This document shows positions 25,951 through 34,787 of a stretch of 64,000 nt of DNA, one piece after another; positions within the stretch are counted from its first letter, which is position 1; each line of letters opens with the position of its first letter. The position numbers were made by a program, and so were the translations under genes. Under the pieces are notes generated by a model. That model did not search any database and had not been told where the DNA came from. It saw only the letters and a program-made list of their open reading frames with translations. Origin of the DNA: Planococcus circulans (GTDB taxonomy: Bacteria; Bacillota; Bacilli; Bacillales_A; Planococcaceae); assembly GCF_020023385.1 (NCBI RefSeq), contig NZ_JAIQCL010000002.1, positions 372,001-436,000 of the forward strand, in the 5' to 3' direction.

Positions 25951-26484
25951 TCATTGGTTCAGAACAGGGTGTTCCGTGTAGTCGAAAACGATGTCGGGGA
26001 GGATGGAAGGTTCGACATTGCCCCAAATCAATTGGTCGCGCGTTGCTTTGTCCATCCGAAAAGACATGACGCTTTTATCGTTTACATCGTTTTGGGAATC
26101 TTCCACAGGAAAAATCCACGAAATGGAGATATCGTTCAATTTGCTGATGTCTGACAAGGGAGCCAGTATAGCTATGGCTTGCTGCCACATAGCCTGTTTT
26201 GTTGAAACCATCGTAAATCCTTTATCGGCATTTAAGGCAAGTTCCACATTCCAGCCCTCTGAAACTCGGGAAACCGAAATTCCGTCAATGCGTTTTTTGT
26301 CCAGGTTGTTCTTCTCTCCAAGTTGTTGGGTGATGATAGCCTGCAAATCAGCTTTTAGGCTTTTTGCTTCCTGTGATTCGCTCTTCAACAGCCAACCACT
26401 CACGGCAATCAAAATGACGAATGCCACGGCTAACCACATCCAACTGGCAGAGCGCTGCAGTTTCTTTTTGTTTGCTTCAGCCAT
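25951..26484 (-). CDS. Unknown membrane-anchored protein
   Basis: The 177-residue protein has a short Lys/Arg-rich N-terminus, one membrane helix (residues about 16-34) and an exported globular part without Cys. No family was recognised. Repeated aromatic and acidic residues (SWIFPVEDSQ, DIVFDYTEHP) suggest a compact alpha/beta domain. The ATG at 26484 is preferred; a GTG at 26496 is also possible, since GGAG overlaps it. The gene is alone and convergent with glycerate kinase, and the region before it is highly structured. Confidence 0.65.
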   Translation of the reverse strand: MAEANKKKLQRSASWMWLAVAFVILIAVSGWLLKSESQEAKSLKADLQAIITQQLGEKNNLDKKRIDGISVSRVSEGWNVELALNADKGFTMVSTKQAMWQQAIAILAPLSDISKLNDISISWIFPVEDSQNDVNDKSVMSFRMDKATRDQLIWGNVEPSILPDIVFDYTEHPVLNQ

Positions 26485-26537
26485 TATTCCAGCCACTCCA
26501 TTCGGGTCATTGCTGATTTCATTATAAAGAGAAATTT

Positions 26538-26653
26538 CAATCAGTGGGGGTTTTCTTCATCCCTCACTGATTGTTAGTTGATCCAATCGGACTTTTACGG
26601 TCAGTTGATCTCTCGCTTATAGAAGCGGGAGTCTTACTGCCCGTTAAAACGGG
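26538..26653. other. Structured intergenic region with three hairpins and a short direct repeat
   Basis: In the 350 bases between divergent genes there is a 9-bp hairpin CAATCAGTG/CACTGATTG (26538-26573), a near repeat GTTAGTTGATC / GGTCAGTTGATC (26573 and 26599), a hairpin CTCGCTT-ATAG-AAGCGGG near 26612-26631, and CCCGTT-AA-AACGGG (26640-26653). The layout resembles the subterminal end of an IS200/IS605-type element or a structured RNA; no transposase is present. The rest (26654-26834) holds only the AT-rich promoter region of the next gene. Confidence 0.4.
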
Positions 26654-26834
26654 ATAAAGGTAGATACGGATATGGAAAAACAGCTTTTAGTGTTCATTAG
26701 CCTCTTTTTTTAAAAAGTTCATGGCGACTATATGGAAAACCGTTATACTGAAAAAAGAATATGGATTTATTCTTTGAGCCAATTTTAAAATTATTCAGAA
26801 GAAAAATGTAGTTACCATGAAATGAGGAAACGTC

Positions 26835-28130
26835 ATGAGGCAATCTGACAAACAGCAGGCGATGCTGCAAAGCTATATTGAATCACCTGAAAAGGTCAGG
26901 GGGCTTTACCGCCGCACCTTATGGATCGTTGTACTGTCACAAATTTTCGGCGGAGCAGGGCTGGCTGCAGGAGTAACGGTCGGCGCACTTCTCGCACAGG
27001 ACATGCTTGGCACGGATCGCTTCGCCGGTGCTCCGGTTGCTTTGTTTACCCTGGGATCGGCAGCGGCAGCGCTCCTCATCGGCCGGCTGTCCCAACGCTT
27101 CAGCCGGCGTACCGGTTTGGCTTCAGGTTTTCTGGCCGGAGGAGTTGGTGCAATTGGAGTAGTGGCCGCGGCCTTATCCGAAAATGTATTTCTGTTGTTT
27201 GTGTCCTTGTTGATCTACGGAGCAGGAACCGCCACCAATCTGCAGGCGCGTTATGCAGGCACAGACCTGGCAACTGTAAAACAACGGGGAACGGCCATCA
27301 GCATTGCGCTGGTTTCAACGACCTTTGGTGCGTTTGCCGGGCCGAACCTGATCGGTGTTATGGGCCGGTTTGCTGAGTCCATCGGCATTCCGGCTTTAGC
27401 GGGCCCTTTTATCTTAGCGGCAGCAGCGTATAGTTTGGCGGGAGTGGTCTTGCTGATTTTCCTGCGTCCCGATCCATTGCTGGTTTCAAAAGCGATAACG
27501 GAGCATCAGCAAAGGCTTGAAGTGAACACGCCAGACATGGAACCGCTGGCTGCGGCTTCCATCAATAAAAAAGGCGTCGTGCTCGGGGCAACCGTTATGG
27601 TGCTGACCCAATTGATCATGTTTGCGATTATGACGATGACGCCAATTCATATGGGGCATTATGGGCATGATCTTGGAGATGTGGGACTGGTCATCAGCAT
27701 CCATATAGCGGCGATGTATCTGCCTTCGATCGTCACAGGCGTCCTTGTCGACAAGCTGGGACGTATTGTCATGTCGATAGCAGCCGGGGTGACATTCATG
27801 GCTGCTGGAATTGTGGCTGCGCTGGCGCCGAACGATTCCTTGTTTGTGCTGATTGTCGCGCTGGCTCTCCTTGGGCTTGGCTGGAATTTCGGGTTGATCA
27901 GCGGAACCACCCTCCTTGTCGATTCGACCCATCCATCTACCCGTGCCAAAACGCAGGGCACTGTTGATGTATTGGTTGCGCTCGCAGGAGCCACAGGCGG
28001 CGGGATTTCGGGACTGGTCATGGCACAGTCCAGTTACGCCGTGATGTCTTTGGGCGGCGGATTTCTTGCACTGATCCTGATACCGGTCGTACTTTGGTCT
28101 ACAAAAAAGACGGTAAAGATGGATGCTTGA
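26835..28130 (+). CDS. MFS transporter
   Basis: The 431-residue protein has 12 membrane helices with a central loop near residues 205-235 and a cytoplasmic loop GRLSQRFSRRTG after helix two, which is the MFS motif-A position. It is probably a drug or metabolite exporter; substrate unknown. ATGAGGAAACGTC supplies the ribosome binding site for the ATG at 26835. GC content of this gene seems higher than its neighbours. No regulator is adjacent. Confidence 0.85.
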   Translation: MRQSDKQQAMLQSYIESPEKVRGLYRRTLWIVVLSQIFGGAGLAAGVTVGALLAQDMLGTDRFAGAPVALFTLGSAAAALLIGRLSQRFSRRTGLASGFLAGGVGAIGVVAAALSENVFLLFVSLLIYGAGTATNLQARYAGTDLATVKQRGTAISIALVSTTFGAFAGPNLIGVMGRFAESIGIPALAGPFILAAAAYSLAGVVLLIFLRPDPLLVSKAITEHQQRLEVNTPDMEPLAAASINKKGVVLGATVMVLTQLIMFAIMTMTPIHMGHYGHDLGDVGLVISIHIAAMYLPSIVTGVLVDKLGRIVMSIAAGVTFMAAGIVAALAPNDSLFVLIVALALLGLGWNFGLISGTTLLVDSTHPSTRAKTQGTVDVLVALAGATGGGISGLVMAQSSYAVMSLGGGFLALILIPVVLWSTKKTVKMDA

Positions 28131-28194
28131 ATAAGCTGAAATACAGCGTTTTAATTCTGTTTCTTACCTAAACTGAAAAGGGGTTTGTCTATCC

Positions 28195-28326
28195 ATGGGG
28201 TTTCTTGTTACAGCCATCTTGCTGGTCTTTCTTTTCGATTTTGTGAAACTGCACAAACAAAACGACAAATTAATCGAACAAAATAAACAGGTGATTGAAC
28301 TGTTGAAAGAAATAAAGGATAAATAG
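28195..28326 (+). CDS. 43-residue membrane-anchored coiled peptide
   Basis: The peptide begins MGFLVTAILLVFLFDFVKLH (one membrane helix) and continues as a charged heptad-like helix (QNDKLIEQNKQVIELLKEIKDK region). AAGGGG precedes the ATG by 11 bases, and a strong terminator follows. It may be co-transcribed with the MFS gene 64 bases upstream. Function unknown; small anchored coiled peptides often modulate membrane complexes. Confidence 0.6.
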   Translation: MGFLVTAILLVFLFDFVKLHKQNDKLIEQNKQVIELLKEIKDK

Positions 28327-28346
28327 CCTTGAATAAAGCACTGAAA

Positions 28347-28380
28347 AAAAGCTCAGTCCACAAAAGTGGACTGAGCTTTT
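28347..28380 (+). terminator. Terminator directly abutting a dispersed repeat
   Basis: A perfect 15-bp stem (AAAAGCTCAGTCCAC and complement) with loop AAAA. The dispersed element begins at the next base. Confidence 0.9.
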
Positions 28381-28886
28381 AGCTTGTAGACAAAAGAATA
28401 TTGATGTCATTTAAAGAATGAACACACACTTCATCATGTTTATACCGGATCCTGCGCTTCAGGCGGACGCTTTCCGCGGGCTCGCGCCGAACTAACTCGG
28501 ACTAGCGCCCGAGTGGATTTCGGCACTTCGTCGCTCCCGCAGGAGTCGCCGCCTTGTGCTCCGGATCTTTGAGTGAAGGGTTTTCTAGATTTGTTAGGAC
28601 TATTCTTTCTAGAACAGACTAGCAAGCTTCTCTCTTTGATTGAAGCAATACGCTTCCAAGCGGGCTGGCCACGAAGACTCCTGTGGGACAGCGAAAGCTG
28701 AAGACCCCGCAGGAAAGGCATTGGCCGAAATTTGTGAGGTCAAGCCTTTGCGACGAAGCTAGCGCAGCGATGCAGGAGCATGGGTTTTCCAGTGACGAGG
28801 AGCCTGAAGCTGAGCCCACGGAAAGCGAAGTGGCCGGACCGGTTGGGGATTATGCACCGCTATACATTTCGATCAGGCTTTTTTTA
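28381..28886. mobile_element. Dispersed palindromic MITE-like element, copy 1
   Basis: About 506 bases nearly identical, in the same orientation, to 62971-63407. The left end is AGCTTGTAGACAAAAGAATA. Inside, a GC-rich repeat (GCGGACGCTTTCCGCGGGCTC) recurs inverted (GAGCCCACGGAAAGCGAAG), so the whole can fold as a long imperfect hairpin. Compared with copy 2 it has about 70 extra bases (28725-28795), and its right terminal repeat is lost, ending next to the stop of the dehydrogenase gene. No transposase gene is inside; open frames across it are repeat artefacts. Confidence 0.75.
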
Positions 28887-28897
28887 GAAGTCAACGC

Positions 28898-29614
28898 TTA
28901 TGGATTTGTCGACCAAAGACCAGCCGATTTCAATAGAACGCGAGGGTGCAACTTCAATTGTGCAACCATCATTTCAGCAAGGTCTTCCGGCTGTACGACT
29001 TTGTCGGGATTGCCATCGGTCAGGTTTGCTTCAACTGCCAAATCAGTGGCGACAGTGCTTGGCGTTAAGGCGCTGACGCGGATATTGTGTTTTCTGACTT
29101 CCAGCATCAACGATTCCGTCAATCCCATAACGCCGAACTTCGAAGCACTGTAAGCACTTGTGACAGGTGCACCTTTTTGGCCGGCTGTTGATGAAATGTT
29201 GATGATATCACCAGCTTGACGCTCGATCATTTGCGGCAGTACAGCGCGGGTCACATAATATACACCCATCAGGTTGGTGTCGATAATTCCTTTAAATTCT
29301 TCAGGCGACAATTCGAGGAACTTGCCGAATTTGCCGATACCGGCATTGTTGATCAGAATATCGATGGTGCCAAGTTCAGCTAGTACATGCTCGACTGCTG
29401 CATTGACCGCTTCCGGGTCCGCTACATCAGCCACTGCAAATACTGTTTTGACTCCGTACTGTTCCAACTCCGCTGCAACTTTTTCCAAGTTTTCAGCCGT
29501 ACGTCCGACCAATCCTACATTTATGCCTTCCGCTGCAAAAGCAATGGCTGTAGCACGGCCAATTCCTCTTCCAGCTCCTGTAATCAACGCATTTTTCCCT
29601 GTTAACTTCTGCAT
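28898..29614 (-). CDS. Short-chain dehydrogenase, FabG-like
   Basis: The 238-residue classical SDR has the NADP site GAGRGIG, the NNAG motif, catalytic Ser in INISSTAG and YSASK. It resembles 3-oxoacyl-ACP reductase-type proteins, but the true substrate is open. AAAGGAG precedes the ATG at 29614. Its 3' end lies 11 bases from the dispersed element, which may have displaced its terminator. It is the only gene in its transcript. Confidence 0.85.
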   Translation of the reverse strand: MQKLTGKNALITGAGRGIGRATAIAFAAEGINVGLVGRTAENLEKVAAELEQYGVKTVFAVADVADPEAVNAAVEHVLAELGTIDILINNAGIGKFGKFLELSPEEFKGIIDTNLMGVYYVTRAVLPQMIERQAGDIINISSTAGQKGAPVTSAYSASKFGVMGLTESLMLEVRKHNIRVSALTPSTVATDLAVEANLTDGNPDKVVQPEDLAEMMVAQLKLHPRVLLKSAGLWSTNP

Positions 29615-29727
29615 GTGAACCGCTCCTTTTAGTGTAAATCTAATCCATTAATCAGTGTAGCAAATTCCAATCGAAAAACCTTGCTCAAAAGCTCAGAGAG
29701 AGCAGACCAATAAAAGGACATAAAAAA

Positions 29728-29750
29728 ACAGCAGAAAAAATTTCTGCTGT
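29728..29750 (-). terminator. Terminator after the sulfonate transporter genes
   Basis: A 10-bp stem ACAGCAGAAA/TTTCTGCTGT followed on the minus strand by seven Ts, just after the binding-protein stop. Confidence 0.85.
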
Positions 29751-29758
29751 CGGTTGAA

Positions 29759-30748
29759 TTATTGATCAAGAAATTGCGTATCCGTCAATAACGCAAAATC
29801 CGGCTGTTCTTTCAAGAACTTCAAGTCGAACGATGAATCACCGAATGCCTGGATTTCTTCAGGAGCAAGAGCGGTATCAAAAATCATATTCTCCCAAGCC
29901 CCATCAATGATGGAGGCTTCCAGCTTCTGGCCAGTGATGTCATCGATGGTGTTGATGGTGATTTCTTTTGCCTGGTCTGGATTTTCAGCGATGAATTTAG
30001 TCGCTTCTTTATGTGCGTCAACAATGCCTTGAACCGTTTCCGGATTTTCTTCAATCAACTTGCTTGAAGTCACCAGAACAGAAGCCGGCAATGTCGTGCC
30101 GAATGAAATCTCATCCGGTTCGATGATCACTTTTGCGCCTGTGTTTTGCTTCAGTACAGATGCCCAAGGTTCAGGGGCGACGGCAACGTCCACTTTTTCA
30201 GTAGCGAACATCGCTTCGTATTGAGCAGGGTTGCCTGTTTGGTGAAGCATCTCGCCGCCGATGCGGTTTGAAGTGATGCCGTGTTCTTTCATGAAGGTTT
30301 CAAATTGAACATCATGTGTGCAGCCGACGCGCGGCGTAATGAACGTCTTGCCTGCGAAATCCTCGATGGATTCAATGCCGCTGCCATTTCTCGCCATGAC
30401 GACTGTACCACCTGAAGCACCGCCGGCAACCATGGTGACATCTGCGCCATTTGTGTAGTTGTTCATTGCGGGACCAGGTCCGACAAGGCCGGCATCGATA
30501 TCACCGGTTTTCAATGCCGTCATAAAATCCGCGCCATCCGCGAAAGTCACGTATTCAACGGCTGTGCCGTCTTCAAGGTTCTTTTCATATAATTCCTGAT
30601 CTTTTGCGACCATGGCCGGCACGTGGTCAAGGTTCGGGAAATAGCCGATTGTTACAGAAGATGAATCTTCGCTTGCGTCAGGTGAACCACAAGCTGCCAA
30701 AATACCGACCATCGCGACAGGTGCAATAAGTGAAAAAATACGTTTCAT
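29759..30748 (-). CDS. SsuA/TauA-type sulfonate-binding lipoprotein
   Basis: The 329-residue protein has a lipoprotein signal (ILAAC, Cys20) and the NrtA/SsuA/TauA fold: VTIGYFPNLDHVPAMVAKD, GDIDAGLVGPGPAM, GKTFITPRVGCTHDVQF and VAVAPEPWASVL. It should deliver an alkanesulfonate, taurine or similar anion to the permease. AGGAGG precedes the ATG. It is the last gene of the operon ATPase-permease-receptor, 66 bases after the permease. No sulfonate monooxygenase is encoded in the window. Confidence 0.85.
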   Translation of the reverse strand: MKRIFSLIAPVAMVGILAACGSPDASEDSSSVTIGYFPNLDHVPAMVAKDQELYEKNLEDGTAVEYVTFADGADFMTALKTGDIDAGLVGPGPAMNNYTNGADVTMVAGGASGGTVVMARNGSGIESIEDFAGKTFITPRVGCTHDVQFETFMKEHGITSNRIGGEMLHQTGNPAQYEAMFATEKVDVAVAPEPWASVLKQNTGAKVIIEPDEISFGTTLPASVLVTSSKLIEENPETVQGIVDAHKEATKFIAENPDQAKEITINTIDDITGQKLEASIIDGAWENMIFDTALAPEEIQAFGDSSFDLKFLKEQPDFALLTDTQFLDQ

Positions 30749-30814
30749 AAGATGAATTCCTCCTGTGTGTTGAAATAGTTATTCGTGATATGGCTTTGCT
30801 GCAACATTTAATTT

Positions 30815-31570
30815 TTATGTCTCCAATCCCCACCGCTTGAGGACGTTCTTTTCGATTCGCTGGAAAATCATCAGGTCGACGATTGCACCGACGACGCCGA
30901 TGATGATCATCACGCCGATGACCAGTGACATATTGCCGAAATCGGATGCATAGCGCAGCGTATACCCGAGTCCGGGGCCGGAACTGAGAAGTTCTCCGGC
31001 CATCAACGCCCGCCAGGCAAATGCCCAGGCCAGGCGTGCACCCGTTACGAAATACGGAACAGATGCCGGAATGATCACTTTGATGAACAGATCCAGGCCG
31101 TTCGACCCCATGGTCCGTGCAGCTTTGATGAAGAGGGGATCGACGTTCTTGATGCCGGTCCGGACATTCAGGATCATGACGAATGTACCGCCCAAAATGA
31201 CGACGAAAATGATGGAGCCTTCGCCAAGGCCGAACCACATCATTGCGAGGGGCAGCCAGACGATGCTTGGTACACTTTGTAAGGCGAGCACCAGGGTTCC
31301 AAGGGTTTCATCTGCCGTTTTCGAACGTGCCAGCAGAATGCCGATGCCGGTTCCGATGATGACAGCTGCAACCAAACCAATCAGCAGCCTGCGGAAACTC
31401 GCGATCAGGTCATAGACCAATGTCAGATCGGCAAATCCGGCCACCAGCGAATCGTAGACGCTGACAGGGGAAGGAAGGATGGTTTCGTGCCACAGTTCAA
31501 AGCGGGAACCCAGTTCCCAGAAGACGATGAGCGCGGCGAAAAAAATGATTCGTTTAACTGCCGGCTTCAT
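30815..31570 (-). CDS. Sulfonate-type ABC transporter permease (SsuC/TauC)
   Basis: The 251-residue permease has about six helices and the ATPase-docking loop IKAARTMGSNGLDLFIKVIIPASVPYF, typical of the NitT/TauT class. Start ATG has GAGGAG seven bases upstream, inside the end of the ATPase gene (17-base overlap), so translation is coupled. Confidence 0.88.
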   Translation of the reverse strand: MKPAVKRIIFFAALIVFWELGSRFELWHETILPSPVSVYDSLVAGFADLTLVYDLIASFRRLLIGLVAAVIIGTGIGILLARSKTADETLGTLVLALQSVPSIVWLPLAMMWFGLGEGSIIFVVILGGTFVMILNVRTGIKNVDPLFIKAARTMGSNGLDLFIKVIIPASVPYFVTGARLAWAFAWRALMAGELLSSGPGLGYTLRYASDFGNMSLVIGVMIIIGVVGAIVDLMIFQRIEKNVLKRWGLET

Positions 31571-32342
31571 ATGCTTGCTCCTCGTCTATGACTTTATCGA
31601 TTTCAGTTTTCAAGAGAGCCATGATCTGCTCTTCCAATGCAGCGATTTCCTGCCGGTGCTGTTCACGCGGACGGGGAATATCGACGGTGATGTCGGTCAA
31701 GATGGTTCCTGGCCGCGTCCCCATGACGATGATGCGGTCAGACAGTTTGATGGATTCCGAAATGCTATGGGTCACAAAGACGATGGTCTTTTTGGTATCG
31801 ATCCAGATTTCCTCAAGCTGGCCGTGAAGGCGGCTTCTCGTCTGTTCGTCCAATGCCCCAAACGGTTCGTCCATCAACAAGACGGCAGGATCCATCGCCA
31901 ATGACCGGGCAATCGATACACGCTGCTGCATGCCTCCGGATAATTCATGGGGATAATGGGAAGGATAATTGCTGAGCTGCACCATTTTCAAGAAATGATG
32001 AGCGCGCTCCAGGCCATCTTTTTTGGACATTTCTTTTCGTAAAGGAAACATGACGTTTTCCGTGACATTCATCCACGGAAACAGGGCGGCCTGTTGAAAC
32101 ACCATGCCCCGATCTTTTCCAGGCTTTACGACTTTCTTGCCGTCGACGATGATGACGCCTGAAGTTGAACTGACAAGTCCGGCAATCATCGACAACAAGG
32201 TGGATTTCCCACAACCGGAAGGTCCGAGGATGGAAACAAATTCTCCTTTTTGGATTGATAGGTCGATGTCTTTTAATACAGTATTTGGCTTATCATTTTT
32301 ATCGAAGTACACTTTGTTGATTTTCTTGGCTTCAATGAACAT
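31554..32342 (-). CDS. Sulfonate-type ABC transporter ATPase (SsuB/TauB)
   Basis: The 262-residue ATPase has Walker A GPSGCGKST near residue 40, Q-loop VFQQAALFPWMNV, signature LSGGMQQRVSIARSL and Walker B VLLMDEPFGALD. It is first in the operon. The promoter at 32394-32421 lies 50 bases upstream on the minus strand. Position near cysK and a rhodanese suggests sulfur acquisition, but the NitT/TauT class also includes other substrates. Confidence 0.88.
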   Translation of the reverse strand: MFIEAKKINKVYFDKNDKPNTVLKDIDLSIQKGEFVSILGPSGCGKSTLLSMIAGLVSSTSGVIIVDGKKVVKPGKDRGMVFQQAALFPWMNVTENVMFPLRKEMSKKDGLERAHHFLKMVQLSNYPSHYPHELSGGMQQRVSIARSLAMDPAVLLMDEPFGALDEQTRSRLHGQLEEIWIDTKKTIVFVTHSISESIKLSDRIIVMGTRPGTILTDITVDIPRPREQHRQEIAALEEQIMALLKTEIDKVIDEEQAYEAGS

Positions 32343-32393
32343 AGTTGGCCACCGGTAATAAAACCTACCTTTCCTATCGGATAATATTATTAA

Positions 32394-32421
32394 AGTATAG
32401 TAGAATGATAAGGATTGTCAA
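32394..32421 (-). promoter_or_regulatory. SigA promoter of the sulfonate transporter operon
   Basis: Minus-strand -35 TTGACA (32416-32421) and -10 TATACT (32394-32399) are separated by 16 bases. The AT-rich sequence ATAATATTAT follows the start region. No sulfur regulator site was assigned. Confidence 0.7.
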
Positions 32422-32549
32422 GATGAAGATGCTGAAAAAACAGTTTTTTGCTCGGCGCACCAATATGCCAGCATGGTGAAGGATTTTTGTTCTACTATAG
32501 GCTAAGCTATATTCCAAGTGTCTGGAGATGGTTCTAGCAAAAGTAAAAT

Positions 32550-32583
32550 AAAGGCAGACCCTTAAATTTCAGGGTCTGCCTTT
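32550..32583. terminator. Terminator of cysK
   Basis: A perfect 13-bp stem (AAAGGCAGACCCT and complement) with an eight-base loop lies 26 bases past the cysK stop. Confidence 0.85.
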
Positions 32584-32608
32584 ATGATAAGGAAGAAATT
32601 TCACACTT

Positions 32609-33529
32609 CTATTCGTCGAATAGGTTCATGCTTAAATACCGTTCACCCGTATCAGGAGCGATGCATAAGACTTTCTTGCCTGTCCCCAGGCGTTTAGCCA
32701 GTTCGATTGCTGCGTAGATGGTGGCGCCGGCAGATGGTCCGACGAAAATTCCTTCTTCCCGTGCAACTCTTTTAAAGATGTCGATTGCATCGTCATCATT
32801 GATTGCCATAATTTCATCGTATACTTCAGTATTGAGAATATCAGGAATGAATCCTGGGCTGGTACCGACTAATTTATGCTTGCCGGGTTTTCCGCCGGAT
32901 AGTACAGGAGATCCTTTCGGCTCCACGACCGCAACGTAAAGTTCCGGAAGATGTTCTTTTAAGGTTTCCCCAGTGCCTGTGATGGTGCCCCCGGTTCCGG
33001 CAGACGCCACGAATGCATCCAGTTTGCCGTCCATTTGCTCGAGAATTTCCATTGCAGTGGTGGTGCGGTGGATATCTGGATTCGCTTTATTTTCGAATTG
33101 TTGAGGGATGAAGCTGTTCGGAATTTCTTTCTGCAGCTCCAGCGCTTTGCTGATTGCACCGGGCATCTTGGCATCGCTTGGTGTCAGCACCACTTCAGAG
33201 CCGAATGCCTTCAATAAATTGATGCGTTCTTTCGTGGCGTTATCCGGCAATACCAGGATAGACCGGTAGCCTTTTGCAGCAGCGACCATTGCGAGGCCGA
33301 TGCCTGTATTGCCGCTTGTCGGTTCAATGATGGTAGCGCCTTTTTGGATCAGTCCTTCTTTTTCTGCTACTTCGATCATGTTGAAGGCAGCACGATCTTT
33401 GACACTTTTGGATGGGTTGAACATTTCCAATTTGACGAAGACATCAGCTGCACCTTCTGGAAGGATGCGGTTCAGTTTTACAACCGGCGTATCGCCGATC
33501 AATTCGATGATATTATTATATGGTTTCAT
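32609..33529 (-). CDS. cysK: Cysteine synthase A (O-acetylserine sulfhydrylase)
   Basis: The 306-residue PLP enzyme makes cysteine from O-acetylserine and sulfide. The PLP lysine is in NPSKSVKDRAAF near residue 40, the substrate loop is PTSGNTGIGLAM and the phosphate cup is GTGGTITGTG. Length equals CysK. A TTG at 33550 is in frame, but AAAGG is spaced ten bases from ATG 33529. It is divergent from the rhodanese gene, sharing a 185-base regulatory gap. Confidence 0.93.
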   Translation of the reverse strand: MKPYNNIIELIGDTPVVKLNRILPEGAADVFVKLEMFNPSKSVKDRAAFNMIEVAEKEGLIQKGATIIEPTSGNTGIGLAMVAAAKGYRSILVLPDNATKERINLLKAFGSEVVLTPSDAKMPGAISKALELQKEIPNSFIPQQFENKANPDIHRTTTAMEILEQMDGKLDAFVASAGTGGTITGTGETLKEHLPELYVAVVEPKGSPVLSGGKPGKHKLVGTSPGFIPDILNTEVYDEIMAINDDDAIDIFKRVAREEGIFVGPSAGATIYAAIELAKRLGTGKKVLCIAPDTGERYLSMNLFDE

Positions 33530-33714
33530 GTAGGAGACAACCTTTCTCAAGTTATGGAATTTACAGCTTCTTTTTTCTCTCAGCTGAATTTCGGAGCGTT
33601 TTCGAACTGGAGTCTTTCAGTTGACGATAGGAAATTCAAACCTTATTGTACTAGTATAACGCATCTTTGTTAATCATATTGGATTTGTAGGCTTAAAAGT
33701 GAGGAGCGTATACG

Positions 33715-34608
33715 ATGGAAAAAATACCTTTAATCGTCAGTACAAATTGGTTGGAACAACGTTTGGGAGACTCGGATTTGCGGATTATTGATGCCACGAC
33801 GTTTATGGATATTCCAGCGGATGGCGGACCGCCTTCCGTTCAGTCTGGAAAAGATTCTTATGAAGAGGGGCATATTCCCGGAGCTGTCTATGCGGATCTG
33901 TTGAACGAACTGTCAGACCCGGAGTCGCCATTGCCGTTTATGGCACCACCACGAGATCATTTCATTAAAAAAATGACGGAACTGGGTATAGGGGACGGCC
34001 ATTATACAGTGATCTACGACCAGGGCGCTTTAGTGGAAAACCCGGTGGTTGCTGCCTACTGGGCTTCACGCTTGGCTTGGCAGATGCATTATGAGGGCTA
34101 TGAAAATGTAGCGATTCTAGACGGTGGCTTGCCGAAGTGGAAAGAGGAGAACCGGCCGTTGACAGCTGTTCCGGGCAACTATTCGCCTGCCACTTTCACT
34201 GGGCACCGCCGGCCGGAACTGCTTGCCACCAAAGAAGACGTACGTCAGGCAATGAATGACGACAATGTCATCCTGATCAATAGCCTGTCACCGGAGGATT
34301 TCAGAGGGGAGTCTGATACTTACCCAAGAAAAGGCCATATCCCAAGCAGCGTCAATGTCTTTTTCGGCCTCCACGCCGATCAGCAAACCAAGAAAATACA
34401 TGACGATGCTGAGCTTCGTGAACCTTTTGAGAAGATTGGGGCACTGGATCCGGACAAGAAAGTCATCACTTACTGTGGCGGTGGAATTGCCGCTACCTGG
34501 AACGCATTGCTGCTCAATAAACTCGGACAGAAAAACGTCGCTGTCTACGACGGTTCGATGAACGAATGGGCGAGCGACCCATCCTGCCCGCTGGTGACAG
34601 GAGAATGA
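33715..34608 (+). CDS. Two-domain rhodanese-type sulfurtransferase
   Basis: The 297-residue protein has an inactive N-terminal rhodanese domain and an active C-terminal one with Cys254 in the loop YCGGGIAAT. This arrangement is that of thiosulfate and 3-mercaptopyruvate sulfurtransferases; the CGGGIA loop does not clearly pick one. It is cytosolic. A GAGGAG site lies before the ATG. Its position next to cysK supports sulfur metabolism. Confidence 0.88.
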   Translation: MEKIPLIVSTNWLEQRLGDSDLRIIDATTFMDIPADGGPPSVQSGKDSYEEGHIPGAVYADLLNELSDPESPLPFMAPPRDHFIKKMTELGIGDGHYTVIYDQGALVENPVVAAYWASRLAWQMHYEGYENVAILDGGLPKWKEENRPLTAVPGNYSPATFTGHRRPELLATKEDVRQAMNDDNVILINSLSPEDFRGESDTYPRKGHIPSSVNVFFGLHADQQTKKIHDDAELREPFEKIGALDPDKKVITYCGGGIAATWNALLLNKLGQKNVAVYDGSMNEWASDPSCPLVTGE

Positions 34609-34610
34609 CC

Positions 34611-34649
34611 AAAAGACCGCATTGCCTCTAAAAGGCGATGCGGTCTTTT
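34611..34649 (+). terminator. Terminator after the sulfurtransferase gene
   Basis: AAAAGACCGCAT pairs with ATGCGGTCTTTT, followed inward by GCC/GGC; it starts three bases after the stop codon. Confidence 0.88.
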
Positions 34650-34787
34650 ATCGTTTACCGATATAATGGGCATTTATGGATAGTAAGATCTATACAAGTT
34701 GAACCAATGAATTGCTTTTTAAACTCATTATTAGTGAAGAAACGAAAAAAGTGCTCTAAGCGGATGCTTTCCGTGGACGAATCTTCC

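Noticed and set aside
28440..28819. Open frames across the GC-rich dispersed element
   Set aside because: Both copies give frames of different length that follow the repeat symmetry; no ribosome binding site and no protein-like composition.
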